NCBI GenBank assembly: GCA_035468355.1
Contig: DATITA010000155.1
Coordinates: forward strand, 1 to 64,000
DNA length: 64,000 nucleotides
Direction of reading: 5' to 3'
Source: DATKSS01 sp035468355
Lineage (GTDB): Bacteria; Chloroflexota; Dormibacteria; Dormibacterales; Dormibacteraceae
The translations under genes and the position numbers were made by a program. The notes below the pieces were generated by a model that had not been told where the DNA came from, did no database searches, and was given only the letters and a program-made list of their open reading frames with translations. The first letter of the stretch is position 1. Every line of letters begins with the position of its first letter. Shown piece by piece: positions 50,633 to 58,648 of the stretch.

Positions 50633-52090
50633 ATGACCGCCGAAGCCGCGCGCGCGACGCCGACCATTCGCGAGCACAGCCACGCGGAAGCCTGGTGGCT
50701 CTATCTCACGGTGCCCGTGCTCGGCGCTGCCGTCGCCTTCACCTGGACCCTGCATAGCACCCTCCAGCGCATGTACGGCATGACGGCGCCCGCGTGGGAT
50801 TTCGCATACGACCAGCAGGTGATCTGGAACATCTCAGTCGGGCAGGGCTTCTACTCGAGCTACGCGAGAGCCAACTTCCTGGGCATCCACCTCGAGCCCA
50901 TCTTCGTAGTGCTCGCGGGCGTGGAGAAGCTCTGGCCGAACCCGGCCGTGCTGCTCATCTTCTCGTCGGCGGGGCTGGCGGCGACCGCGCCGGCCGCCTA
51001 CTTCTTCCTGCGCGCCATCCTGCCCGCCGACCGCCCCGCATCGCCGTGGCTCGCCATGGCTCTCGCCGCGCCCATCCCGTTTTGGGCCGCGATCCAGGGG
51101 GCCGCGAGCGATTTCTTCCACCCCGAGAACATGGCGCTCGCCTTTGCCATGCTCGCCGCCTGGGCCGGCATCCGCGGACATCGCGTCGCCATGTGGGCCC
51201 TGTGCATCCTCACGCTCGCGTGCAAGGAGGACCAGGTGTACACGGTGACCGTGATCGCAATCCTGATGAAGGTATACGGCGCGCCCGCGGTGAAGAAGCA
51301 CTGGCGGTTCATCCTCTACCTGGCGGCCGCATGGTTCCTCATCGGCACCGGGATCGTGCAGCAGCACTATCGCGACGGCGGCTACACCGACTTCGTCTAC
51401 TACGCCTGGCTGGTCGGGCTTGATCCGACCTTGCCGATCACCGCGACCACCTTCCTCGAAGCGTTCGTCCGCCCCGGAGCGCTCCTGGTCCTTTCGGGGA
51501 TCCTGGCCTCTTTGGCCGCGATGCCACTGCTGGCGCCGCGATGGCTGCTGCTCGTCATCCCCCCTTACCTGGCCGATGTCCTGAGCGGGCACACTCCTCA
51601 GAACACGCTCGGCGACCACTACGTGCTTCTCCTGCTGTTCCCGCTCATCGTGGCGGGCGGCGTCGGGGCGCGACGACTCCTGCTCCAGCGCTCCATCCGG
51701 CCGGCCACCGCCCTCGTGGCGATCGTCCCGGGATTCGTGCTGGGTTGGGCGACGGGAGACCTGCCACCTGCGCTGGGCGGGCACGAGGACCTGTATTCGC
51801 GCCCCAACACCGTGTCCCAACTGCTGAACGCCACCTCGATGATTCCCGCCGACGCCCCCGTCAGCGCCGACGACGGGCTCGCGATCTGGCTCGACAACCG
51901 CCACACCATCAACGACTTCCCCGACAAGCTCGACGCGCGCTGTTACGTGGTGCTCGATCGCGAGCCATACCTCAACGGCCCGACCCACCCCGACCAGCGC
52001 CTCGACACCATCAGCAAGCTCGCAAGCAGCGGGCGACGCCTGCTGTTCGACGACGGAAGGTTCCAGGTCTGGAGCCCGGTCGGGGACTGA
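50633..52090 (+). CDS. DUF2079 integral membrane protein
   Basis: 485 residues and about eleven to twelve transmembrane helices. The stretch WDFAYDQQVIWNISVGQGFYSSYARANFLGIHLEPIF matches the DUF2079 signature (FDLGIFDQ..W....G..F..S......GDHF.P). In that family acidic and His residues in the first outer loop resemble GT-C glycosyltransferases such as ArnT. A polyprenyl-linked sugar transferase role is plausible, given the divergent polyprenyl-phosphate glycosyltransferase next door, but unproven. The C-terminal 110 residues form a soluble outer domain. Start ATG 50633 has TAAGCT 9 nt upstream. Confidence 0.88.
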   Translation: MTAEAARATPTIREHSHAEAWWLYLTVPVLGAAVAFTWTLHSTLQRMYGMTAPAWDFAYDQQVIWNISVGQGFYSSYARANFLGIHLEPIFVVLAGVEKLWPNPAVLLIFSSAGLAATAPAAYFFLRAILPADRPASPWLAMALAAPIPFWAAIQGAASDFFHPENMALAFAMLAAWAGIRGHRVAMWALCILTLACKEDQVYTVTVIAILMKVYGAPAVKKHWRFILYLAAAWFLIGTGIVQQHYRDGGYTDFVYYAWLVGLDPTLPITATTFLEAFVRPGALLVLSGILASLAAMPLLAPRWLLLVIPPYLADVLSGHTPQNTLGDHYVLLLLFPLIVAGGVGARRLLLQRSIRPATALVAIVPGFVLGWATGDLPPALGGHEDLYSRPNTVSQLLNATSMIPADAPVSADDGLAIWLDNRHTINDFPDKLDARCYVVLDREPYLNGPTHPDQRLDTISKLASSGRRLLFDDGRFQVWSPVGD

Positions 52091-52100
52091 GGGGCTTTCG

Positions 52101-52157
52101 CTTCCCCGCTGGCGGGGAAGGTGGCTCGGCGCGCAGCGCCCAGCCGGATGGGGACGT
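52101..52157 (+). repeat. REP-like palindromic element, copy C
   Basis: CTTCCCC-GCTGGC-GGGGAAG is followed by a longer second hairpin (GGCT..GGCGC-GCA-GCGCC..AGCC) and GGATGGGGACGT. It has the same architecture and orientation as copy A at 2047. It lies between the DUF2079 and metH genes, immediately before the predicted metH promoter. Confidence 0.75.
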
Positions 52158-52184
52158 ACTCCTTTGTATCCTGAAACACGAATA

Positions 52185-55100
52185 GTGGCCACGACTTCCA
52201 CACGAGAGCGCCTGGATCGGCTGTTCCGGCAGAGGATCGTGATCCTCGACGGGTCGATGGGAGTAATGCTGCAGCGGCGCGGCCTCAGCGACGAGGACTT
52301 CCGCGGCAAGTGGTTCCGCGACCACCCCAAGCCGCTGCGCAACAACAGCGACGTCCTTTGCCTGACTCAGCCCGACCTGGTGACGCGGGTCCACCGCGAG
52401 TACCTCGAGGCGGGGGCGGACATCATCACCACCAACACGTTCACTGCGACGCGAGTCTCCCAGGCCGACTATGAGCTCCAGGACTTCGCCTACGAGATGA
52501 ACCTCGCCGGCGCGCGCCTGGCTCGTAAGGCCGCCGACGGGTTCGAAAACCGCTTCGTCGCCGGTTCGCTCGGGCCGACCAACGTCACCCTTTCGCTGTC
52601 GCCGAAGGTCGACGACCCGTCGTACCGGGACGTCACGTTCGATCAGCTTCGCGACGGTTACGCCGAGGCCGCGCGCGCCCTGGTCGAGGGCGGCGCGGAC
52701 ATCCTGCTCATCGAGACGGTCTTCGACACCCTCAACGGCAAAGCCGCCATCGCCGCCGTCAAAGAGGTCGCGCCCGAGCTTCCGCTCTTCGTTTCGGTGA
52801 CGATCGTCGACCGCAGCGGGCGAAACCTGTCCGGGCAGACGGTGGAGGCGTTCTGGACCTCGGTCGAGCATGCCCGGCCGTTCGCCGCTGGCATCAACTG
52901 TTCGCTGGGCGCGACGGAGATGCGGCCCTATATCGCTGCGCTTTCGCGCGTGGCTCCGGTTTACGTCACCTGCTATCCCAACGCTGGGCTGCCCAACGCC
53001 TTCGGCGGCTACGACGAAGAGCCGCCCATGACCAGCCGGCTGCTCAAGGAGTTCGCCGAGGCGGGCTACCTGAACGCGGCCGGCGGCTGCTGCGGGACGG
53101 GCCCTGAGCACATCCGGCAGATTCGCGAGGCCTTGAAAGACATCGCTCCGCGCCCTGTGCCCCAGCCCGTGCCGAGACCGCGGTTCAGCGGCCTCGAGCC
53201 GTTCGAGATCGGCCCGGACTCGGGCTTCGTCGTGATCGGCGAGCGCACGAACGTCACCGGTTCGATCCGGTTCCGCCGGCTCATCGAGTCGGGCGACTTC
53301 ACCGGCGCGGTGAAGGTCGCTCTGGACCAGGTCCGGGGAGGCGCCAACCTGCTCGACGTGAACATGGACGCCGACCTGCTCGACTCCGAGGCGGCGATGG
53401 TGCGCTTCCTCAACCTCATCGCCACCGAACCCGAGATCGCGCGCCTGCCGATCATGGTCGACAGTTCCAGATGGTCCGTGCTGGAGGCGGGCCTGAAGTG
53501 CATCCAGGGCAAGGGCGTGGCCAACTCGATCAGCCTCAAGGGGGGCGAGGAGGCTTTTCTGGAGCAGGCGCGCAAGGTGCGTGAGTATGGGGCCGCCGCT
53601 GTGGTGATGGCCTTCGACGAGAAGGGCCAGGCGGACACCACCGAACGGAAGGTGGAGATCTGCTCTCGCGCCTACAAGCTGTTGATCGAACGAGCCGCGT
53701 TTCCGCCCGAGGACATCATTTTCGACCCCAACATCCTCCCCATCGCAACGGGCATCGAAGAGCACTCGGGTTATGCGAAAGCGTTCATCGAGGCGACCCG
53801 GCAGATCAAGCAGAGGTGTCCGGGGGTGCACATCTCGGGCGGCGTCTCCAACCTGTCTTTCTCGTTCCGTGGCAACGACCGCGTACGTGAAGCGATCCAC
53901 TCGGCATTCCTTTATCACGCCATTCGCGCCGGCCTCGACATGGGCATCGTCAACGCCGGGCAGCTGGTCGTTTACGAGGACATCCCGAAGGACCTCCTCG
54001 AGATGGTCGAGGACATCATCTTCGACCGGCGACCAGACGCCACCGAACGACTGGTCGATTTTGCCAAGTCCATCTCCAGCGCGGGCTCGAAGCGCGAGGT
54101 CGACCTTTCCTGGCGCGAGCGCTCGGTCGAGGATCGCCTCGCCCATGCGGTACTGCATGGCGAGGTCGAGTTCATCGAGCAGGACGCGGAGGAAGCGCGG
54201 GTTAAGTACGGCAGGCCGTTGCTGGTCATCGAGGGCCCCCTGATGGACGGCATGAAGGTCGTGGGCGACCTGTTCGGGGCCGGCAAGATGTTCTTGCCCC
54301 AGGTGGTGAAGAGCGCGCGCGCGATGAAGCGAGCGGTCGCATATCTCGAGCCCTTCATGGAGGCTGAGAAAGAGGCGTCGGGCAGTCAGCGGATGCGCGG
54401 GAAGCTCGTGCTGGCGACCGTCAAGGGCGACGTGCACGACATTGGCAAGAACATAGTCGGCGTCGTCCTGGCCTGCAACAACTACGAGGTCGTCGACCTC
54501 GGAGTGATGGTTCCGGTCGACAAGATCCTGGACACCGCGATCGAGCTCGCCGCCGACGTAGTAGGGCTCTCGGGACTGATCACCCCATCGCTCGACGAGA
54601 TGGTCGTGGTGGCCAAAGAGATGACGCGCCGCGACTTTAAGATCCCGCTCCTGATCGGCGGCGCGACCACGTCCAAGCAGCACACCGCGGTGCGCATCGC
54701 GCCTGCGTACACCGGCTCGACCGTGCACGTGCTCGATGCATCGCGCGTGATCGGTGTGGTGTCGGACCTGCTCGATGACGAACGGCGCCTGGTTTTCGAC
54801 CAAGACAACCGCGCGCTGCAGGACAAGCTCCGCGCCCAGCATTCGACGGCCCGCCGCACCCTACTCTCGATCGACGAGGCGCGCACCCGGCGTGCGAAGC
54901 TCGAGTTCCGCGACCTGCCCACTCCACCGTTCACCGGTAGGAAGGTGGTCGAACCGGCGATCTCCGTGCTGCGCGAGTACATCGACTGGACCTTCTTCTT
55001 CCACGCCTGGGAGCTGAAGGGCAAGTTCCCAGCCATCCTCGAGAGCCCCTCCCACGGCGCCGTCGCGCGCGAGCTGTTCAGCCACGCTGAGGAGATGCTC

Positions 55101-55793
55101 GATGAGATCCAGTCCAAGGGCTGGCTCAAGGCGCGGGGCGTGTACGGCTACTGGCCCGCCCACGCCGAAGGCGACGACATCGTGCTCGAGAACCAGGTGC
55201 GATTTCCGATGCTGCGACAGCAGGTCGACCATGGCGACGACAAGCCATATCTTTCCCTCGCAGATTTCGTGGCCCATGCAGGCGATCACATCGGCGCGTT
55301 CGCCCTCACCTCCGGCCTCGGCGTGGACGAGCTCGCGGCGAGGTTTCAGTCCGAGCACGACGACTATCGCGCGATCATGGTCAAAGCGCTGGCCGACCGC
55401 CTCGCCGAGGCGTTTGCCGAGTACCTGCACCAGTTGGTGCGGCGGGAGTGGTACGAGACGGGGCCGACGCTCTCGAGCGAGGAGCTGATCGGCGAGAAGT
55501 ATCGCGGCATCAGGCCGGCTTTGGGCTACCCGGCGTGCCCCGACCACTCCGAGAAACACGTGCTTTTCGACCTGCTCGACGCGCGCTCGATCGGCATGGA
55601 TCTCACAGAATCCGGCGCCATGACGCCGACCGCCGCGGTCTCCGGCCTCTACTTTGCCCATCCCCAATCGAAGTACTTCATGGTCGGCAAGATCGGCCGG
55701 GACCAGGTGAACGATTACGCCAGGCGGCGCGGGATGCCGGTGTCGGAGGCCGAGCGCTGGCTCCGCCCCAACCTGGGTTACGAAGAGACCTAA
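52185..55793 (+). CDS. metH: Cobalamin-dependent methionine synthase
   Basis: MetH methylates homocysteine from methyltetrahydrofolate through methylcobalamin. 1202 residues with all modules. The homocysteine-binding barrel (ILDGSMGVMLQRRGL at the start; zinc ligands in GINCSLGAT and GGCCGTGPEHI) comes first. It is followed by the pterin-binding barrel (VIGERTNVTGSIRFRRLI), the cap, and the B12 domain with DVHDIGKNIVG (His751, the lower cobalt ligand). The activation domain has RPALGYPACPDHSEK for SAM binding. Start GTG 52185 suits the family N-terminus. TATCCT (52167-52172) lies 12 nt upstream. The 94-bp intergenic gap holds a palindromic repeat and is too short for a cobalamin riboswitch. 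Confidence 0.96.
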   Translation: MATTSTRERLDRLFRQRIVILDGSMGVMLQRRGLSDEDFRGKWFRDHPKPLRNNSDVLCLTQPDLVTRVHREYLEAGADIITTNTFTATRVSQADYELQDFAYEMNLAGARLARKAADGFENRFVAGSLGPTNVTLSLSPKVDDPSYRDVTFDQLRDGYAEAARALVEGGADILLIETVFDTLNGKAAIAAVKEVAPELPLFVSVTIVDRSGRNLSGQTVEAFWTSVEHARPFAAGINCSLGATEMRPYIAALSRVAPVYVTCYPNAGLPNAFGGYDEEPPMTSRLLKEFAEAGYLNAAGGCCGTGPEHIRQIREALKDIAPRPVPQPVPRPRFSGLEPFEIGPDSGFVVIGERTNVTGSIRFRRLIESGDFTGAVKVALDQVRGGANLLDVNMDADLLDSEAAMVRFLNLIATEPEIARLPIMVDSSRWSVLEAGLKCIQGKGVANSISLKGGEEAFLEQARKVREYGAAAVVMAFDEKGQADTTERKVEICSRAYKLLIERAAFPPEDIIFDPNILPIATGIEEHSGYAKAFIEATRQIKQRCPGVHISGGVSNLSFSFRGNDRVREAIHSAFLYHAIRAGLDMGIVNAGQLVVYEDIPKDLLEMVEDIIFDRRPDATERLVDFAKSISSAGSKREVDLSWRERSVEDRLAHAVLHGEVEFIEQDAEEARVKYGRPLLVIEGPLMDGMKVVGDLFGAGKMFLPQVVKSARAMKRAVAYLEPFMEAEKEASGSQRMRGKLVLATVKGDVHDIGKNIVGVVLACNNYEVVDLGVMVPVDKILDTAIELAADVVGLSGLITPSLDEMVVVAKEMTRRDFKIPLLIGGATTSKQHTAVRIAPAYTGSTVHVLDASRVIGVVSDLLDDERRLVFDQDNRALQDKLRAQHSTARRTLLSIDEARTRRAKLEFRDLPTPPFTGRKVVEPAISVLREYIDWTFFFHAWELKGKFPAILESPSHGAVARELFSHAEEMLDEIQSKGWLKARGVYGYWPAHAEGDDIVLENQVRFPMLRQQVDHGDDKPYLSLADFVAHAGDHIGAFALTSGLGVDELAARFQSEHDDYRAIMVKALADRLAEAFAEYLHQLVRREWYETGPTLSSEELIGEKYRGIRPALGYPACPDHSEKHVLFDLLDARSIGMDLTESGAMTPTAAVSGLYFAHPQSKYFMVGKIGRDQVNDYARRRGMPVSEAERWLRPNLGYEET

Positions 55794-55822
55794 ACCCTTT
55801 CCCTTTCGGATCGCGCCGGCAT

Positions 55823-56956
55823 CTAGGCCTTCGCGGTAGCCGGCGCGCGAGACCGCGGACCGAACGTGACCGTCGGCGGGACGGTCAGCAGGCGCCCATC
55901 GCCGAGGCGGACGAGCTGCCAGCCTCCCTCGTGAACCATCCGGTGATGCCGATGGCACAGCAGCACGAGGTTGTCGAGGTCGGTCGTGCCGCCGTGGATC
56001 CAGTGGACGACGTGATGCGCGGCGCTCCATGACGCAGGTCGGTCACATCCCGGCCACCGGCATGAGCCGTCGCGGGCGTTGAGCGCACGTCGCGCCGTTC
56101 CCGAAACCACCCTCTTCGAGCGGCCGACGTCGATCACAGTCGACTCGGAGTCGAGCAGCACCCGTGTGACGCTGCAGTCGCACGCCAGCCGCTCGACCGT
56201 CGCCGATGAGATGGGCAAGGAGAACTCCATCTCGGCCGCCGGCGCACCGGCCAGACCGAGCAAAGTCTCGACCGAGCTCGTCACCTGAAGCTGGGCGCGC
56301 TCGGCGCCCCCGCTCGCGAGCTCGACCAGCGCATCGGCCAGCCGTCGCTCCCTATCGCGGTCGTCGTGCTCGCCCGACCTTCGCGCCAGCGGCTCGAGGG
56401 CGGTTCGCAGCGCGGCGCCACCGAATGCGTCCAGCACTCCGCTCAACAGCATCGAGCCGTCCATCCACGTGCTGAGCGACAGGCGCCGGTTCTCCACCTG
56501 CTCCGACTCCTCCGCCGCATAACCCTTGGGGTCGGCGGCATGCCGGGCATGGCGGCAGAAGTAGTGGAACTTCCCGGGAGTGTGCTCGCGCGCAAACTCG
56601 ATCAGCGGCGCTTCTTCGAACCGCTCCCGCAGGGTCTCGGCGGTCCGCGCCATCACCGAGAGGTGCGCGAAGCCGTTCTCACCCTCACCCATGGCCTGGA
56701 TGCTTCGCGGCGGCCGAGGCATCGCCTGGCCCACCGCGACGCGGTCGGCCGCCGCGCCGGCCGTCATATGGCAGTTGAAGCGGATCCAGTCGATGCCGCT
56801 CACGAAGCCCAGCTCGTCATAGTCGCCCTTCTCGGCGTAGCGGGCGGCGTCTTCGGCGAAGGAGAGCTCCATCAGGTCGATGGCGTGGCGCTTCCGGACC
56901 ATGCTCCCGCGCAGCTGCTCGTTGATTGCCGCGGCCACCTCAGCCGGCTCGTCCAT
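55823..56956 (-). CDS. DUF222/HNH endonuclease domain protein (13E12-repeat type)
   Basis: 377 residues. The N-terminal and central part is the DUF222 domain (RKRHAIDLMELSFAEDAARYAE, HLSVMARTAETLRERFEEAP). The C-terminal HNH motif is CRWPGCDRPASWSAAHHVVHWIHGGTTDLDNLVLLCHRHHRMVHEGGW, with the Cys pairs and His residues of a zinc/HNH nuclease. These proteins are abundant in actinobacteria, often in multiple copies, and their role is unknown; some M. tuberculosis 13E12-family genes are LexA-controlled. TACTGT (56963-56968, minus strand) ends 6 nt before the ATG and is abutted by an SOS-like box. Confidence 0.9.
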   Translation of the reverse strand: MDEPAEVAAAINEQLRGSMVRKRHAIDLMELSFAEDAARYAEKGDYDELGFVSGIDWIRFNCHMTAGAAADRVAVGQAMPRPPRSIQAMGEGENGFAHLSVMARTAETLRERFEEAPLIEFAREHTPGKFHYFCRHARHAADPKGYAAEESEQVENRRLSLSTWMDGSMLLSGVLDAFGGAALRTALEPLARRSGEHDDRDRERRLADALVELASGGAERAQLQVTSSVETLLGLAGAPAAEMEFSLPISSATVERLACDCSVTRVLLDSESTVIDVGRSKRVVSGTARRALNARDGSCRWPGCDRPASWSAAHHVVHWIHGGTTDLDNLVLLCHRHHRMVHEGGWQLVRLGDGRLLTVPPTVTFGPRSRAPATAKA

Positions 56957-56968
56957 GAGCCGACAGTA

Positions 56969-56982
56969 CGAACATCCGTACG
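56969..56982. promoter_or_regulatory. SOS (LexA)-like box upstream of the DUF222/HNH gene
   Basis: CGAACATCCGTACG differs from the Gram-positive SOS consensus CGAAC-N4-GTTCG by one base (GTACG for GTTCG). It begins directly upstream of the TACTGT -10 box, the position at which a bound repressor would block RNA polymerase. No lexA gene is in the window. Confidence 0.55.
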
Positions 56983-57097
56983 AGAAACCAACCCCGCCCG
57001 TTAAGGGCGGAGGTCGAACCCTACAGCCACAGGAACGTCTCCGCTCACGCGCCGCCCGACGCAAGGTCGGCCTGAATCGTAAGTAGGCCCCTGACCG

Positions 57098-58591
57098 CTA
57101 GGCGATATCCAAGATCACGTTCTTCAGCTCGGTGTAAAGGTCGAGCCCGTACGGCCCGAGCTCACGGCCCCATCCGCTCTGTTTGAACCCACCCCACGGC
57201 GTTGATGGATTGAGGATGTGGTAGCAGTTGACGAAAACCGTGCCCGCCTTCAGCGCGTGTGCCACGCGATGGGCCCTTTTGACGTCGCTGGTCCACACGC
57301 CGGCGGCCAGCCCGTAGATCGTGCTGTTCGCCTTGGCGATCAGGTCATCCTCGTCGCTGAACGGGATGGCGGCCACGACCGGTCCGAAGATCTCTTCCTG
57401 GGCGATGCGCATCCCGCTATCAACATCCGCGAACACGGTCGGCTTCACGAAAAATCCGGAATCCAGGCCATCAGGTCGCACGCCCCCTGTGACGAGACGC
57501 GCCCCTTCCTTGTTGCCGATGCTGATGTAGCCGAGAACGCGCTCCATCTGCGTCTTCGATACGAGCGGGCCCATCTGCGTCATGGGGTCGATTCCCGGCC
57601 CGAGCTGCACGTCTTGAACAGTCTTGGTCAGCTCGTCCAGGGCCTGGTCGTAGATCTTTTCCTGGACGAACAGGCGCGAGCCTGCGTGGCACATCTGGCC
57701 CTGGTTGAAGAAGATGCCGAAGAAGGCTCCCGATATCGCCCGCGCGAGATCCGCGTCTGCGAACACTATGTTCGGCGATTTACCTCCGAGCTCCAGGCTG
57801 ACGCGCTTGAGGTTGGTATCTGCAGAGGCCTTGACGATCAGCTTGCCGACCTCCGTTGAGCCCGTGAACGCGATTTTGTCGACGTCCGGGTGCACGGCCA
57901 GGCGCGCCCCGGCCGTCTCCCCTAAACCAGGCACGACGTTCACCACCCCGGCCGGAATGTCGAGCTCCTGCAGGACCTCGGCCAGAAGCAGAGCGCTGAG
58001 CGGCGTTTCCTCGGAAGGCTTCAACACGATGCTGTTTCCACAGGCGAGGGCGGGCGCCAGCTTCCAGCTCGCCATGAGCAGGGGCTGGTTCCAGGGGATG
58101 ATTTGTCCGACGACGCCGACCGGCTCGCGCCGTGTGTAGCTGAGGAATCTGCCAGGGAGTGAGATTTCCTGGGTGCCCCCCTCGAGCTTGGTCACCCATC
58201 CCGCGTAATAGCGGAAGGTCGCGGCTGCAAACGGGACGTAGAAGTTCAGTGCATCGTTGATCGGCATGCCGTTGTCAAGACTGTCCAGCTCGGCGAACTC
58301 CTGCGCCCGCTCCTCGATCAGGTCTCCCGCACGCCACAGGATCTTTGCCCGCTCGGCGGGCGGCAGCTCTCTCCAATCCCCCGACTCGAATGACCTGCGC
58401 GCGGCGGCGACAGCGCGGTCGATGTCCTCAGCCCCACCTTCCGCGACCTTGGCGAGAACCTCGCCTGACGATGGGTTGATCGTCTCGAAGGTTTTGCCTG
58501 AGGCGGACTCGGCCCAACGGCCGTCGATGAACAGCTTCTTAGGCTGATTCTTGAGAAACGGCGCGACCTCAAGACCCTCCGCTACGGCCAT
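57098..58591 (-). CDS. NAD(P)-dependent aldehyde dehydrogenase
   Basis: About 497 residues of the ALDH superfamily (betaine/phenylacetaldehyde/ALDH2-like group). Coenzyme-binding IIPWNQPLLMASWKLAPALACG, GSTEVGKLI, catalytic Glu in LELGGKSPNIVF and nucleophile Cys in FNQGQMCHAGSRL, plus C-terminal EEIFGPVVAAIPF and NPSTPWGGFKQSGWGRELG. It oxidises an aldehyde to the acid; the substrate is not defined. ATG 58591 is preferred over 58600 because TACCAT (58599-58604, minus strand) ends 7 nt upstream, the spacing typical of this genome's leaderless starts. The 141-bp gap to the HNH gene is unassigned. Confidence 0.93.
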   Translation of the reverse strand: MAVAEGLEVAPFLKNQPKKLFIDGRWAESASGKTFETINPSSGEVLAKVAEGGAEDIDRAVAAARRSFESGDWRELPPAERAKILWRAGDLIEERAQEFAELDSLDNGMPINDALNFYVPFAAATFRYYAGWVTKLEGGTQEISLPGRFLSYTRREPVGVVGQIIPWNQPLLMASWKLAPALACGNSIVLKPSEETPLSALLLAEVLQELDIPAGVVNVVPGLGETAGARLAVHPDVDKIAFTGSTEVGKLIVKASADTNLKRVSLELGGKSPNIVFADADLARAISGAFFGIFFNQGQMCHAGSRLFVQEKIYDQALDELTKTVQDVQLGPGIDPMTQMGPLVSKTQMERVLGYISIGNKEGARLVTGGVRPDGLDSGFFVKPTVFADVDSGMRIAQEEIFGPVVAAIPFSDEDDLIAKANSTIYGLAAGVWTSDVKRAHRVAHALKAGTVFVNCYHILNPSTPWGGFKQSGWGRELGPYGLDLYTELKNVILDIA

Positions 58592-58648
58592 GGCCCGCAT
58601 GGTACTCGCTGCAGCTTGCCCGTCGCCGATGAAACGATAGACGCGACG

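Noticed and set aside
52091..52184. Possible cobalamin riboswitch upstream of metH
   Set aside because: The gap is 94 bp and mostly filled by a palindromic repeat. A B12 riboswitch needs about 200 nt and its conserved B12 box is not seen.
52011..54842. 943-codon antisense open frame opposite metH
   Set aside because: Composition (Asp/Val/Leu/His/Arg bias) is that of an antisense frame in a G+C-rich gene; metH on the plus strand has every expected domain.
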